This document shows, piece after piece, positions 54,864-64,000 of a stretch of 64,000 bases of DNA. The notes beneath the pieces were generated by a model. That model saw only the letters and a program-made list of their open reading frames with translations, was not told the DNA's origin and ran no database searches. This DNA comes from Branchiostoma floridae. Taxonomy: Eukaryota; Chordata; Leptocardii; Amphioxiformes; Branchiostomatidae. A program made the position numbers and the translations under genes. Each line of letters starts with the position of its first letter. The stretch's first letter is position 1. The DNA lies in assembly GCF_000003815.2 (NCBI RefSeq), contig NC_049979.1, positions 2,284,385-2,348,384 on the forward strand, in the 5' to 3' direction.

Positions 54864-56249
54864 TTCTTTCCATTAGACGGCGATCGCACTGCGCTCTCAC
54901 TGCGACCTAAAACGGATGTGTGTAACCTTCGATTTTATACTGGATATATCACACAAAATGTTTAAGGCCATAAAGAGTGGTAACTGAGGCGTTTGGGGGT
55001 GTTTTTGGTGTCATGAAAATATCATGTTTGGATAATGCATGGGTCTTTAGTTTTTTTTTTAGGAAGTACCTCATTGCACAAAGGTAATTTATGCAAATTA
55101 GCATGACGTCATGATGATGTCATAGAGAGCTATATGGCCACGCCCATTTGGGGAAAAATGCCAGAAAAGTGTTTTGCCCCGCTTGTAATTCGACGATTGT
55201 TGTTAATACTTTACAGTAATGTATATAATGGTCATTTAAAAAGATCTGTGCGTGAATTTTGTCATATCTTGTAATGCTGATTTTTTATGAATTTTTTTCC
55301 TTGAATTTTTATTACCCCTTATGCTACCAGCAATTGGGAGCACTAAATAGCACCCTTTCGAGGCGGCTGCGCAAGATATTCTACCTTACAGGGTATATTT
55401 CAAAATAAGATCCATTTTGACTAATTCTGATGAACAGTTTTTGGGGCGTGTCGCTCCGATAATCACATTGTGGTGGTAGTAGTGACGCAATCCATTTTCA
55501 TAGGTCATAAAAAAATCGAAATGATATTTTGAGGTCAGATTTGTATTCGGCATGTACTAAAACCTCCGTATACCAAGTTTTGTTCTTGTATCTTCAAGGA
55601 GAGGGAAATATGGTGTTTTTGCATATTTAATTAGCTGACTCAGATTTTATTACCCCTGGAACTCAATTATTCAGGATTATTTATCATTTATGAATTAGAT
55701 ATGTAAATTTCATGGCCATAGTTCAATTCAGCATGTTACAAAACCCCAGTTTACCAAGTTTTTTCCTTGTATCTTGTATGACTGTGGAGATATTGTAATC
55801 TTGCATATTTAATTAGCTGACCCGGAGAAATTATGGCGTAATTTTCAGGCCGTTGATGGCCATAACTCTCTAACGGTATGTCCGATTTTTTCGCAATAAA
55901 AACCATTCTATTTCTTTCACTAAGACCTATCCAATGATGTCAAGTTTATAAAGCTGTGAAGAGTTTGAAATTTTTGTGTAATTTGAGACAGCTACTTTGA
56001 CCTTGAAATTTGGCCAACAAAAACAACATTTGATGACAAAGTATTCTATTTTTATAAAAATAGAAGTACATATCTACTAAAATTGATGGTTATTTTTCGG
56101 AAAGAAATCTTGCTCAGACATACCTCCTGGCTACCTTAAGTTCGACTGAAAAGACAACAAAACACACAAAGCGTTTGTAATACAATTCGTTGAGTGAGTT
56201 AGGTCGCAGAGAGAGCGCGGCGAGAGCGCCGTCCTAGTGGAAAGGGGAG
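54864..56249. mobile_element. 1.4-kb TIR element
   Basis: Left end 'ctttccattagacggcg' with 'gcgctctcactgcgacc' is mirrored at the right ('ggtcgcagagagagcg', 'cgccgtcctagtggaaag'). The inside is AT-rich with direct repeats such as 'tttaccaag' and 'gcatatttaattagctgac' (about 55620 and 55803). No transposase frame, so it is non-autonomous. A short relative is at 31808-32101. Confidence 0.75.
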
Positions 56250-56810
56250 AAGGTAGTGAAGTCTGCCATCTCAGATTGCCTTATTGTTTAGGTATATACT
56301 AGTATATGATTTCTTTCAGCCTACTGCCAGCTAGGTATAGCACAGAAAGACCTAAGATAAAAGATGATATAGACATCTGTATTTGTGCTAGACATCTGTA
56401 TTTGTGATGGGCATCTTTTTTGTGATATCACTGTTGTAAGATAAACGTTTTGTATGCCGACTGTACACATGAGTGTCCACACCTATACCGTTATTCTATT
56501 TCTGTGATTCAGTTATGGTTACGATCAGAAAGATCGGCAGTCAGAAAAGGGCCGATGCCTCAGTATTAGAGCCGGTACACATGCGGTGAGGTGGTTGCCA
56601 GGGTAGGGTAGGGTGAGGCCGGGTCAGTCTAGACCCAAACAATCGATGGTTTTATGGTGTTCTCAAATATTATGAAGGCGAGAGTTATTGCCGGAAGGCC
56701 CCGATAAACGGACGTATCAGTAGCAAATTAAGTCGACCTGTCAGTCGGACGTCCCCTTAATTAAAGCTGTGTTGACCGACGTAAACACGCCAGCCCGCCG
56801 GTAGTTATAA
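56250..56810. other. No recognisable feature
   Basis: A small direct repeat 'agacatctgtatttgtg' (about 56370-56407) is present; otherwise nothing was recognised. Confidence 0.4.
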
Positions 56811-56811
56811 T

Positions 56812-57230
56812 GGAAATCTTTATTGACACGACAAAAGTATAGCGACTTTCGTAAGTTCTACATGTATAGCAACTACTTACAGTACAGCTAAACGTTAACA
56901 CACAAATATGGATATCTATATGTATAAATAAAGTCAACATATCGGGTCTAGCATGTCATTTACACTGTTGGTTCTACGGTATAAGCATTCGTGGATATAT
57001 TTTCCCACTTGTACACAGTAAGGGTTATCGCCTCCAAGAATGTAGTTATATACGTAACGTTGGAACAACACAGGCACTTGGTTAGTAAGAGCTGTAGACT
57101 GTATGGCTGTGTCTCAGGTATGAGACGTTTCTACTGTTTCTACAAAAATGCAGAAATGACAGACACAAGTTATTTGTCTTACAGCGGAGGAGAGGTTTTA
57201 GAAGGAAACCAGAAACTATGAAGGTGGTGA
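56812..57230 (-). mobile_element. LINE 3' region relic
   Basis: 'ctttattgacacgacaaaa' at 56818 matches 41428-41448, giving a minus-strand terminus with AATAAA. The body has no recognisable protein frame. Confidence 0.45.
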
Positions 57231-57284
57231 GGTGGCCTTGGGGTTGAAATCCTAAGATCTAATCTAATATCAAAGAATTATGTT

Positions 57285-57418
57285 AGCCCTATTGTTATGT
57301 TTACTATCTTGTTAAGCTTTATCCTATACCTCTACTTTGTACTTTGTGTAATAGTCGTTGCCATACATTGTACCGTGTACAATTGTCGTGCAATAAACTT
57401 CTTTCTTTCTTTCTAATC
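57285..57418 (+). mobile_element. LINE 3' tail with (TTTC)n
   Basis: 'tactttgtactttgtgtaat', 'gttgccatacattgtacc', 'gtacaattgtcgtgcaataa' and a TTTC run. It is the most complete example of the tail seen at 7805, 28090, 33265 and 48415. Confidence 0.65.
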
Positions 57419-57515
57419 TAATTTACCTCTAGACCTTGCCCTATGCCTATACTATTGTGTGCAAGTTTTAGGAAAAAAGGGCCGCCCTTCATCTGCTTGG
57501 TTTATTGACCAGATA

Positions 57516-58212
57516 GAGTCAATTCCGAGACACCATGAGGGTTTTTAGACAATAATTGTAATCTGTTGGAATTATTTTGAAGAAAATAATATCTAAGCCC
57601 CAATAATTATAATTTTTTTTTAAAATATCAATATGGAATTTTGAATCTATTTGAATTCCTTTTAATACTTTGGAAATATTTTGAAAGAGATTACACAAAA
57701 ATCTCTTTATTTACAATAATTTTCAAACATCTGCAGGATTCTTTCACTTTTAGAAATATTTACAAAAAATGGTAAACCTTGCCAAATGGTAGAATTAATT
57801 CATTGCCCCATAAAAGTTAGCCCCTTTTGTCTGCCTGGTATATTTTTAGATTTCACTGATGGGCACTGGTGGGTCCTTTGTGGTAGGCCATTGACATGAC
57901 ACCCAGCCGTACTTTGCAAGGATGTGTGAATTGCTTTCTTCCTAGCCCACTGACCCAATATTACATAAAATGGTAGAAAATGGTAAATAAAGGCAAAATG
58001 CTGTTACCATTGTTTACAAACTGTTAGAAGTATTCTGTTCCACATTGTGAATATTTCAAAGGTTTTACAAACCGGGGAAAATATTTAGAAAGTTCAAATA
58101 GCTTTGGAAATATTTCAAAAGTATAAAATCTCCTGGACATATAATTGAAAACAATTGAAACCATTTGTAAATTATGAGAATGGCAACCCTCGCGGTGACT
58201 CGGAATCGACTC
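57516..58212. mobile_element. 0.7-kb TIR element with TA ends
   Basis: Left GAGTCAATTCCGAGACACC and right GGTGACTCGGAATCGACTC are inverse over about 26 bases, with TA outside on both sides. The inside is very AT-rich and repeats phrases such as 'ggaaatatttt'. No transposase frame. Confidence 0.7.
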
Positions 58213-58617
58213 TAGACAATCAAAATACTAGTAATTATACTATACCACTATGCTCGCCTTAAACTAAGTTATAGTACTGTGTTCGGGTTAAAGAAGATTG
58301 CAAAACAGCTAATATGCTAATACAGCTCCAAGCTCTGATTGGTTCACGGCAGTTCTAAGGTTCTGATCATGACAGGAAAAAAAGAAGAGGAAGAAGAAAA
58401 AGAGGAAAGAAGGAAAACAACAAACCAGCAAAAATAATAGCCTCCTTCACCGGCCTCTCTGGGAAGCTTGGCAATTTTGGGGGGGGGGGGCGGTAGGTCG
58501 ATTCGCGATTTTTAACCGGGAATATCATGCCGGGAAAGGAATATATGCCGGGAAAGGAATATACACCGGAAAGCTTGTACGGGCGAGGCGAAATTGGCTT
58601 CCCAGTACTGTCAGTAC

Positions 58618-59222
58618 AATGACAATGACAGTGGTACTGACTGTATGACAATGACTATGGTACTAACTGTACGACAATGACAATGGTACTGACTGTATGA
58701 CAATGGTACTGACTGTATGACAATGACAATGGTACTGACTGTATGACAGTGACAATGGTACTGACTGTATGACAGTGACAATGGTACTGACTGTATGGCA
58801 ATGACAATGGTACTGACTGTATGACAATGGTACTGACTGTATGACAATGACTATGGTACTGACTGTATGGCACTGACAATGGTACTGACTGTATGACAAT
58901 GGTACTGACTGTATGACAATGACAATGGTATTGACTGTATGACAGTGACAATGGTACTGACTGTATGACAACGACAATGGTATTGACTGTAAGGCAATGA
59001 CAATGGTACTGACTGTATGACAGTGACAATGGTACTGACTGTATGACAACGACAATGGTATTGACTGTAAGGCAATGACAATGGTACTGACTGTATGACA
59101 GTGACAATGGTACTGACTGTATGACAACGACAATGGTATTGACTGTAAGGCAATGACAATAGTACTGACTGTATGACAATGACAATGGTACTGACTGTAT
59201 GACAGTGACAATGACAATGACA
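58618..59222. repeat. 20/26-bp minisatellite with 78-bp higher-order repeat
   Basis: Units 'tggtactgactgtatgacaa' with or without an added six bases (tgacaa). From about 58970 a 78-base block of three units (marked by 'gactgtaaggcaatg' and 'gacaacgac') repeats three times. Minus-strand open frames (SQYHCH-type repeats) are artefacts of stop-poor units. Confidence 0.95.
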
Positions 59223-59454
59223 ACAGTAGAGACTTCCTCCTGCTTTCAAAAGTAGGCTGCTCCATCAACACTGACAAATTGGCTTTGTCACAGTCGGTTT
59301 AAAAGGTCACCGGGTCAATGGCACCTACACGCACATCGCACCTGCCCATTGTCTACCTGCCAGCCCCTCACCTGTCTCACCTGGCGGCGGCCTAGTTCTA
59401 CTGAACATTTTACCGTCTCACCTGTCTGCGCCTGAAGCTGTACTGTTCAGCCGG

Positions 59455-60275
59455 CATATCCGCCCTTCACTTGTGTTTCTGTATCTTTATAGCTGTGGTA
59501 TAACCACCCTTAGGCCTAACACACCAGCTTCTGTATCTGTATCTATATAGCCGGTATAACCGCCCTTCGGCGTAACACACCAGCTTCTGTATCTGTGTCT
59601 ATATAGCCGGTATAACCGCCCTTCGGCGCAACACACCAGCTTCTGTATCTGAGTCTATATAGCCGGTATAACCGCCCTTCGGCGTAACATACCAGCTTCT
59701 GTATCTTTATCTGTATAGCCGGTATAACCGCCGATCGGCGTAACACACCAGCTTCTGTATCTGTGTCTATATAGCCGGTATAACCGCCCTTTGGCCTAAC
59801 ATACCAGCTTCTGTATCTTTATCTGTATAGCCGGTATAACCGCCCTTTGGCCTAACATACCAGCTTCTGTATCTTTATCTGTATAGCCGGTATAACCGCC
59901 CTTCGGCCTAACACACCAGCTTCTGTATCTGTATCTATGTAGCCGGTATAACCGCCCTTAGGCCTAACACACCAGCTTCTGTATCTGTATCTATATAGCC
60001 GGTATAACCGCCCTTCGGCGTAACACACCAGCTTCTGTATCTGTATCTATATAGCCGGTATAACCGCCATCGGCATAACACACCAGCTTCTGTATCTGTA
60101 TGGCAAATATAATCGCCCTTCGGCATAACACACTGGCTTCTGTGTCTGTATATCTGTAGCTTTATAGCCGGTATAAATTCATTTCGGTGTAACACACCAG
60201 CTTCTGTATGTGTATCTGCATGGCCAGTATAACCGCCATTCAGCATAACACCCCATCTTCTGTGTCTGTACAGCA
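59455..60275. repeat. ~56-bp minisatellite, about 14 units
   Basis: Unit 'cttctgtatctgtatctata', 'tagccggtataaccgccctt', 'cggcgtaacacaccag'. Units vary most in the (g/c)gcgtaac and TATC-type parts and decay at the right side. Period 56, not coding. Confidence 0.9.
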
Positions 60276-60530
60276 GAGCCCCGTATGCGTGACATTTGCA
60301 GCGCGAGTCGGCTGGCTCCCTGGCGGACAAAGGGCACCAGACGGACAAAAGGCCGGCTCTGTTCTGCCGACCAAAGTCAACTCCGTAAATAAAGTTGGCT
60401 TTTGTAGTCGGTCTGTGGCCGTGATTTGTGTCCGCGGCTCACAGTTTGTGCCATCATCATTCTCCATCACACTCACTTGGGCAATGTACAGAACAGTGGA
60501 AATTCAAGGCCAAATGGAGCGAATGGTTTT
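60276..60530. other. No recognisable feature
   Basis: A unique stretch between two tandem arrays. The open frames on both strands extend into the arrays and are not convincing. Confidence 0.4.
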
Positions 60531-60532
60531 AC

Positions 60533-60702
60533 AGTGTGAGTGAGTGAGTGAGTGAGTGAGTGAGTGAGTGAGTGAGTGTGAGTGAGTGAGTGAGTGAGTG
60601 AGTGGGTGAGTGAGTGAGTGAGTGAGTGAGTGAGTGAGTGAGTGAGTGAGTGAGTGAGTGAGTGAGTGAGTGAGTGAATGAATGAGTGAGGGAGTGAGTG
60701 AT
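60533..60702. repeat. (GAGT)n microsatellite
   Basis: About 170 bases of GAGT repeats with a few changes. The minus-strand 'THSL' frames are artefacts. Confidence 0.97.
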
Positions 60703-61715
60703 TTTGAATCACGTTATTTACTTCGTTTTTTTCGGCCTTTTCTATGAATCTACATGTTCCCCTCACACTGACGCGATTTCCTTTATTCGTCACAACTAAG
60801 GAAACGTATTTTCGTAGCAAATGCCTAGAAAAAACTTTGCTGGAGAATAATCATGCTACAGGTGAATACTTGTTAGCAAGGAGACTAAACAACGAACAGA
60901 ACTGATCCAAACATGGTGATTGGAACTGATGAATAAATAAATAAAGGTTTCTCTTTCTTTACTAGCTTTGTTCAAGCCAAAACCAACAGTCTTAAGAGAC
61001 GAACGCACAAGACGTGAGAAACTCGGGCTTCTTTTCCTGACCTCTCCTTCCGCCTTGACCTTGACGTGATTTGAAGGTCGACGACCTGCCCAGACAAACA
61101 TGTCACTGCCCCCCTCCCCACATAAAAAAACACCCTGTCCGTTGTTTGGCATGTGACGTTATGGACACGCAGTCAACATTACAGACCTCACAATGTGGGC
61201 ACGGCGTGTCGGGTCCTTCAGTCAGCCCGCGGAGTAATCTCAAGAATCCCGGACCCATTCACTCCTCCGCGGGCCTCTCCAGGCGCTTTGTGCCCAGGTA
61301 AACACGCCGAGGATTTGTCAAGCACTCTTGCAGATCCGTCTCACCTTGACATTGTTACTTCAGGTGGAGTGTCCACAATGGCGGGAAGCTGGCATCGCCG
61401 CCGCGGAGGCTGCCGGCCTTCAGAGAAGAAGTCAGACCTGACAATAAAAGTCTGTAGGCAGAAGAGTAGTAACTGCGCGGTCACATTCGCTGGCGACTGT
61501 CGTACGATGATATGTTCATGTCGTAGAATTTCCTTTATTGCGATAACCTCAATTGGTCCTATTTTAGTAGGGGTAGTCTTCCAGGTTCGTGGTATCTTAT
61601 GTAGTTCCTCTTTTGTCAACTGTAAAACAATGTTAGCCACTCAAAACTACATCACAGCAACGTTTTTAAGTATATGTGTCATTATTTGTTACTTTCTTTT
61701 CTTCTGAGATTGGAT
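60703..61715. other. No recognisable feature
   Basis: Unique-looking sequence up to the truncated LINE. Open frames at 61071-61301, 61153-61707 (plus) and 61341-61640 (minus) show no recognisable domain. Confidence 0.4.
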
Positions 61716-61725
61716 TTATGTTTAA

Positions 61726-63393
61726 AACTATGAAAGAGAAGTAGCTAGCTTGAGGCACTCCAGCCCAAGACACTGGTTCAAGTCCATCAAGTCCCTTATG
61801 GGAAAGGACTCTGTTAAGGAGGATGTCTCCAATCCCAACATCACTGTGACACAAAATGAATGTGACACGCTTGCAGAGCATTTCGGGTCTGTGTGGAGTG
61901 AAGTGTCCCGTACTGTTCCAACGTTGGCTGATGTCGAGCACAAGCTCTCGCATGATACACCCACACCGTTCAGTATTGGTCAGGTTAAGGCCAGACTGCG
62001 CAGACTCAATGGGAGGAAAGCCGCTGGACCAGACCTCATTCCTTCCTGGTTACTAAAGCAGTATCATGAAGAACTTGGTCCTGTTTTATGTGACGTCTTC
62101 AATTCTTGTCTTCAGAACTCCGCCTTTCCGCAGCAATGGAAAGAGGCTGTAGTCACGGCAGTGCCTAAGAAACAACGACCACAGTTCCCATCGGAATACC
62201 GACAAATTTCGTTAGTCAGCTGCGTCGGGAAAGTGTATGAAGGGCTGCTCCGTGATGCTTTGCTACAGGACACTACCAGTAGCCTCGCACCGTCTCAACA
62301 TGGCTTCCTGTCAAGGAGATCTACGGTTACTGCGTTGATACACATCCTCCAAACGTGGCACGAAGCGTTAAACAGTAACCCGAAGTTGGACGTTCATGCT
62401 GTGTTCGTTGATTTTTCCCGTGCATTTGATACCATCAGTCATAGTCAACTGCTCATGTGCCTAGCCGACATAGGTATCAGGCGGTCCTTATGGATGAGCA
62501 TCAGCAGCTATCTGGAAGGACGTACACAGAAGGTTAAGTGGGGTCCCTGTGTATCTAAGTCCCACGACGTCCTCGCGGGTGTTCCACAGGGTGGTATTCT
62601 ATCACCAACACTTTTCGTCATCTGTATAAATACCTTGGATGCAAGGATGCCAAGGCCCATTGTTCCTGTCAAATATGCGGACGATCTGACAACCTCTGAA
62701 ATGCTAATGGCGTCACTTCCTGGTCAAACGCAGAAGGCACTTGACTCCATTGTTGAATGGGGGGAGGACTACTCTCTCAAGGTAAACGGGAAAAAGACAA
62801 TGGACATGGTTATCAGCGCAAGGAAGGAGGTAAACATTCCTGTTCCTCCTCATCCCACAATATCCGGACATGTGATTCAGAGGACTACGTCTTTCAAACT
62901 ACTTGGAGTACACATCACTGCCAACCTTACCTGGGATGAACACGTTCATTTCATGTTGACGAAGTCCCGTCCACGTGTGTATTACCTTGCAGCTGCAAAG
63001 AAGGCTGGTCTCCCTACTGATGTCTTGCTCCAGATTTACCTAACTTTCATACGCCCCTTACTGGAGTATGCCAGTCCGGTGTGGGGAGGACTGCCGAAAC
63101 ACCTGTCAGACAAGCTAGAAGCCATGCAGAGGCGCTGTCTTAGAATCATTGGTATCCCATCTGACTCTCTGCCCTCACTATCAGACAGACGGGACGCAGC
63201 GACGCTGAAGACTCTACAAGACATACTGCGGGACAGTAGCTCTCCGCTGAGGGAGTTCTTTACTTCACCTCAGGACAGTTCGTACAGTCTTCGTCGGGAA
63301 GCCCGATACAGGGCATCTAGAAGTAAAACGAAGCGACATGAGATGTCATTTGCACCCCGCTCTGTAAGATTGTTGTACGAAAGTGCTAGATGA
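61726..63393 (+). CDS. LINE reverse transcriptase, N-terminally truncated
   Basis: Non-LTR retrotransposon polymerase that copies its RNA into DNA at a nicked target. The frame is open from 61726 (the preceding TAA is at 61723) to 63393, about 555 residues. Blocks in order: RKAAGPDLIPSWLL; PKKQRPQFPSEYRQISL; QHGFLSRRST; motif A FVDFSRAFDTI; GVPQGGILSPTLF; catalytic YADDL; then FKLLGVHI and the thumb/C-terminal part with RPLLEYASPVW and RRCLRIIGIPS. All polymerase aspartates are present and there are no internal stops. The endonuclease domain expected upstream is absent, and no good ATG precedes the RT blocks (the first codon usually proposed is TTG at 61750), so this is a 5'-truncated copy. 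The sequence style fits the CR1/L2/Jockey group; exact clade unknown. Confidence 0.85.
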   Translation, partial: NYEREVASLRHSSPRHWFKSIKSLMGKDSVKEDVSNPNITVTQNECDTLAEHFGSVWSEVSRTVPTLADVEHKLSHDTPTPFSIGQVKARLRRLNGRKAAGPDLIPSWLLKQYHEELGPVLCDVFNSCLQNSAFPQQWKEAVVTAVPKKQRPQFPSEYRQISLVSCVGKVYEGLLRDALLQDTTSSLAPSQHGFLSRRSTVTALIHILQTWHEALNSNPKLDVHAVFVDFSRAFDTISHSQLLMCLADIGIRRSLWMSISSYLEGRTQKVKWGPCVSKSHDVLAGVPQGGILSPTLFVICINTLDARMPRPIVPVKYADDLTTSEMLMASLPGQTQKALDSIVEWGEDYSLKVNGKKTMDMVISARKEVNIPVPPHPTISGHVIQRTTSFKLLGVHITANLTWDEHVHFMLTKSRPRVYYLAAAKKAGLPTDVLLQIYLTFIRPLLEYASPVWGGLPKHLSDKLEAMQRRCLRIIGIPSDSLPSLSDRRDAATLKTLQDILRDSSSPLREFFTSPQDSSYSLRREARYRASRSKTKRHEMSFAPRSVRLLYESAR

Positions 63394-63560
63394 TCGGTAA
63401 AGAATGTTGATTCTGTCATGTATATTTTCTTAATCCGATTGCTGTCTAATTTTAAATGTTGTAAATGTATTAATGTTTTAAAGTTGATTCTGTGACTGAT
63501 GACGTATTTCATGTGTACATACATGCCAAGTCATCCAGGAATAAAGCTGAATCTATTTGT
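63394..63560 (+). mobile_element. 3' UTR of the LINE
   Basis: AT-rich sequence after the stop codon, with 'aataaagctgaatct' at about 63540. A target duplication could not be identified, because the 5' junction is uncertain. Confidence 0.5.
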
Positions 63561-64000
63561 TATGTATCTATTCATAAGTTCAAATGTCAAATATCTTATT
63601 TTCCATAATCTACAAGTGGAGACGAGAATATAAGTTTTGCATAACTTGAGCCCGCCGTCGCTTTGTCTTTATCCATTCATTTGTATTATTTGATGTTTCC
63701 TTTGAATAAAAAATTTATCTATACAATTTTGTACGCGTGCTCAAGGGGGTCATTTCTCAAGTTTGTGAATTAAGCGAGAGGTGAACATCATTGATGATGG
63801 TAACCATTAACTTGCATTGACAGCTCTCTTTCTAAAGTCACTACACAATTTTCAGAATAAAGAACAAGTCCACCAGTGGTTTTGTGTCATCGGAGACATA
63901 CTTTATCACTCTAACATGAGTTTCACATGATTGTAAAGGCAACATTACATGTTGATTCATGTTGGTAGACAAGTACTTTCAAGTTCGCCCGTCATATAAA
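63561..64000. other. No recognisable feature
   Basis: Intergenic, AT-rich. 'tttgaataaaaaatttatc' near 63700 may be another retroelement tail. Confidence 0.4.

Noticed and set aside
58655-59277. Long minus-strand SQYHCH-type repeat proteins
   Set aside because: Artefact of a stop-poor tandem array; three overlapping frames are all open.
59543-60348. Minus-strand repeat proteins from the 56-bp array
   Set aside because: The period is not a multiple of three and the frames only chain by chance through array variants.
61071-61707. Plus- and minus-strand ORFs before the LINE
   Set aside because: No recognisable domain, no start or splice context, and they overlap each other on opposite strands.

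Overview
This is a eukaryotic, intron-bearing and strongly repeat-laden genomic scaffold. The best guess is an invertebrate chordate of the amphioxus type. Reasons: a large leucine-rich-repeat (LRR) transmembrane receptor with a tyrosine/proline-rich tail, GC-rich coding exons with vertebrate-style GT-AG junctions and Kozak context, an elongator tRNA-Met of vertebrate type, and many short foldback transposons, LINE 3' ends and minisatellites. The species assignment is inference; no database search was possible. Three runs of N (5260-5696, 37530-37629, 39786-40360) show this is a draft assembly.

Protein-coding content is sparse. (1) 1454-3829, minus strand: a 791-residue type I LRR receptor in one coding exon, with a splice acceptor just before its ATG. 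Its cytoplasmic tail is built from 61-codon DNA repeats, and the third unit is cut short by an apparent frameshift in a C run. (2) 14640-17958, plus strand: a multi-exon gene for a small, highly charged, helical protein of about 216 residues that I do not recognise. It carries a tandemly repeated splice acceptor/36-nt exon cassette. (3) 30031-31137, plus strand: a 368-residue single-exon, Arg/Pro/Ser-rich protein that I do not recognise, in a CpG-rich segment with a probable 5'-UTR intron. An elongator tRNA-Met(CAT) gene lies at 51943-52015 (minus). A LINE reverse-transcriptase ORF, truncated at its N-terminus, lies at about 61726-63393 (plus).

The rest is mobile-element debris and tandem repeats. 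By region: 0-10 kb holds a hAT-like MITE (short non-autonomous DNA transposon), a tRNA-derived SINE, the LRR gene, dispersed repeats and a LINE tail. 12-18.6 kb holds gene 2 with hairpin MITEs, a Penelope-like hammerhead fragment, an RTE relic and a Harbinger-like MITE. 19.8-28 kb holds a 97-bp minisatellite, more MITEs and LINE relics. 29-32 kb holds gene 3. 32.6-42.5 kb is a dense field of foldback elements and retrotransposon tails. 42.8-47.2 kb is two minisatellites, one about 3.7 kb long with a hairpin in every unit and higher-order duplications. 49-58 kb holds palindromes, the tRNA gene and large terminal-inverted-repeat (TIR) elements. 58.6-60.7 kb is three consecutive tandem arrays. 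The end holds the LINE.

The most informative observations are: a hairpin-MITE group with 6-bp target duplications, where in-silico removal of one copy re-joins an open LINE relic; the 61-codon receptor-tail repeat with its frameshift; the symmetric 36-nt mini-exon cassette; hammerhead-ribozyme-like cores in Penelope-like fragments; and the hairpin minisatellite.
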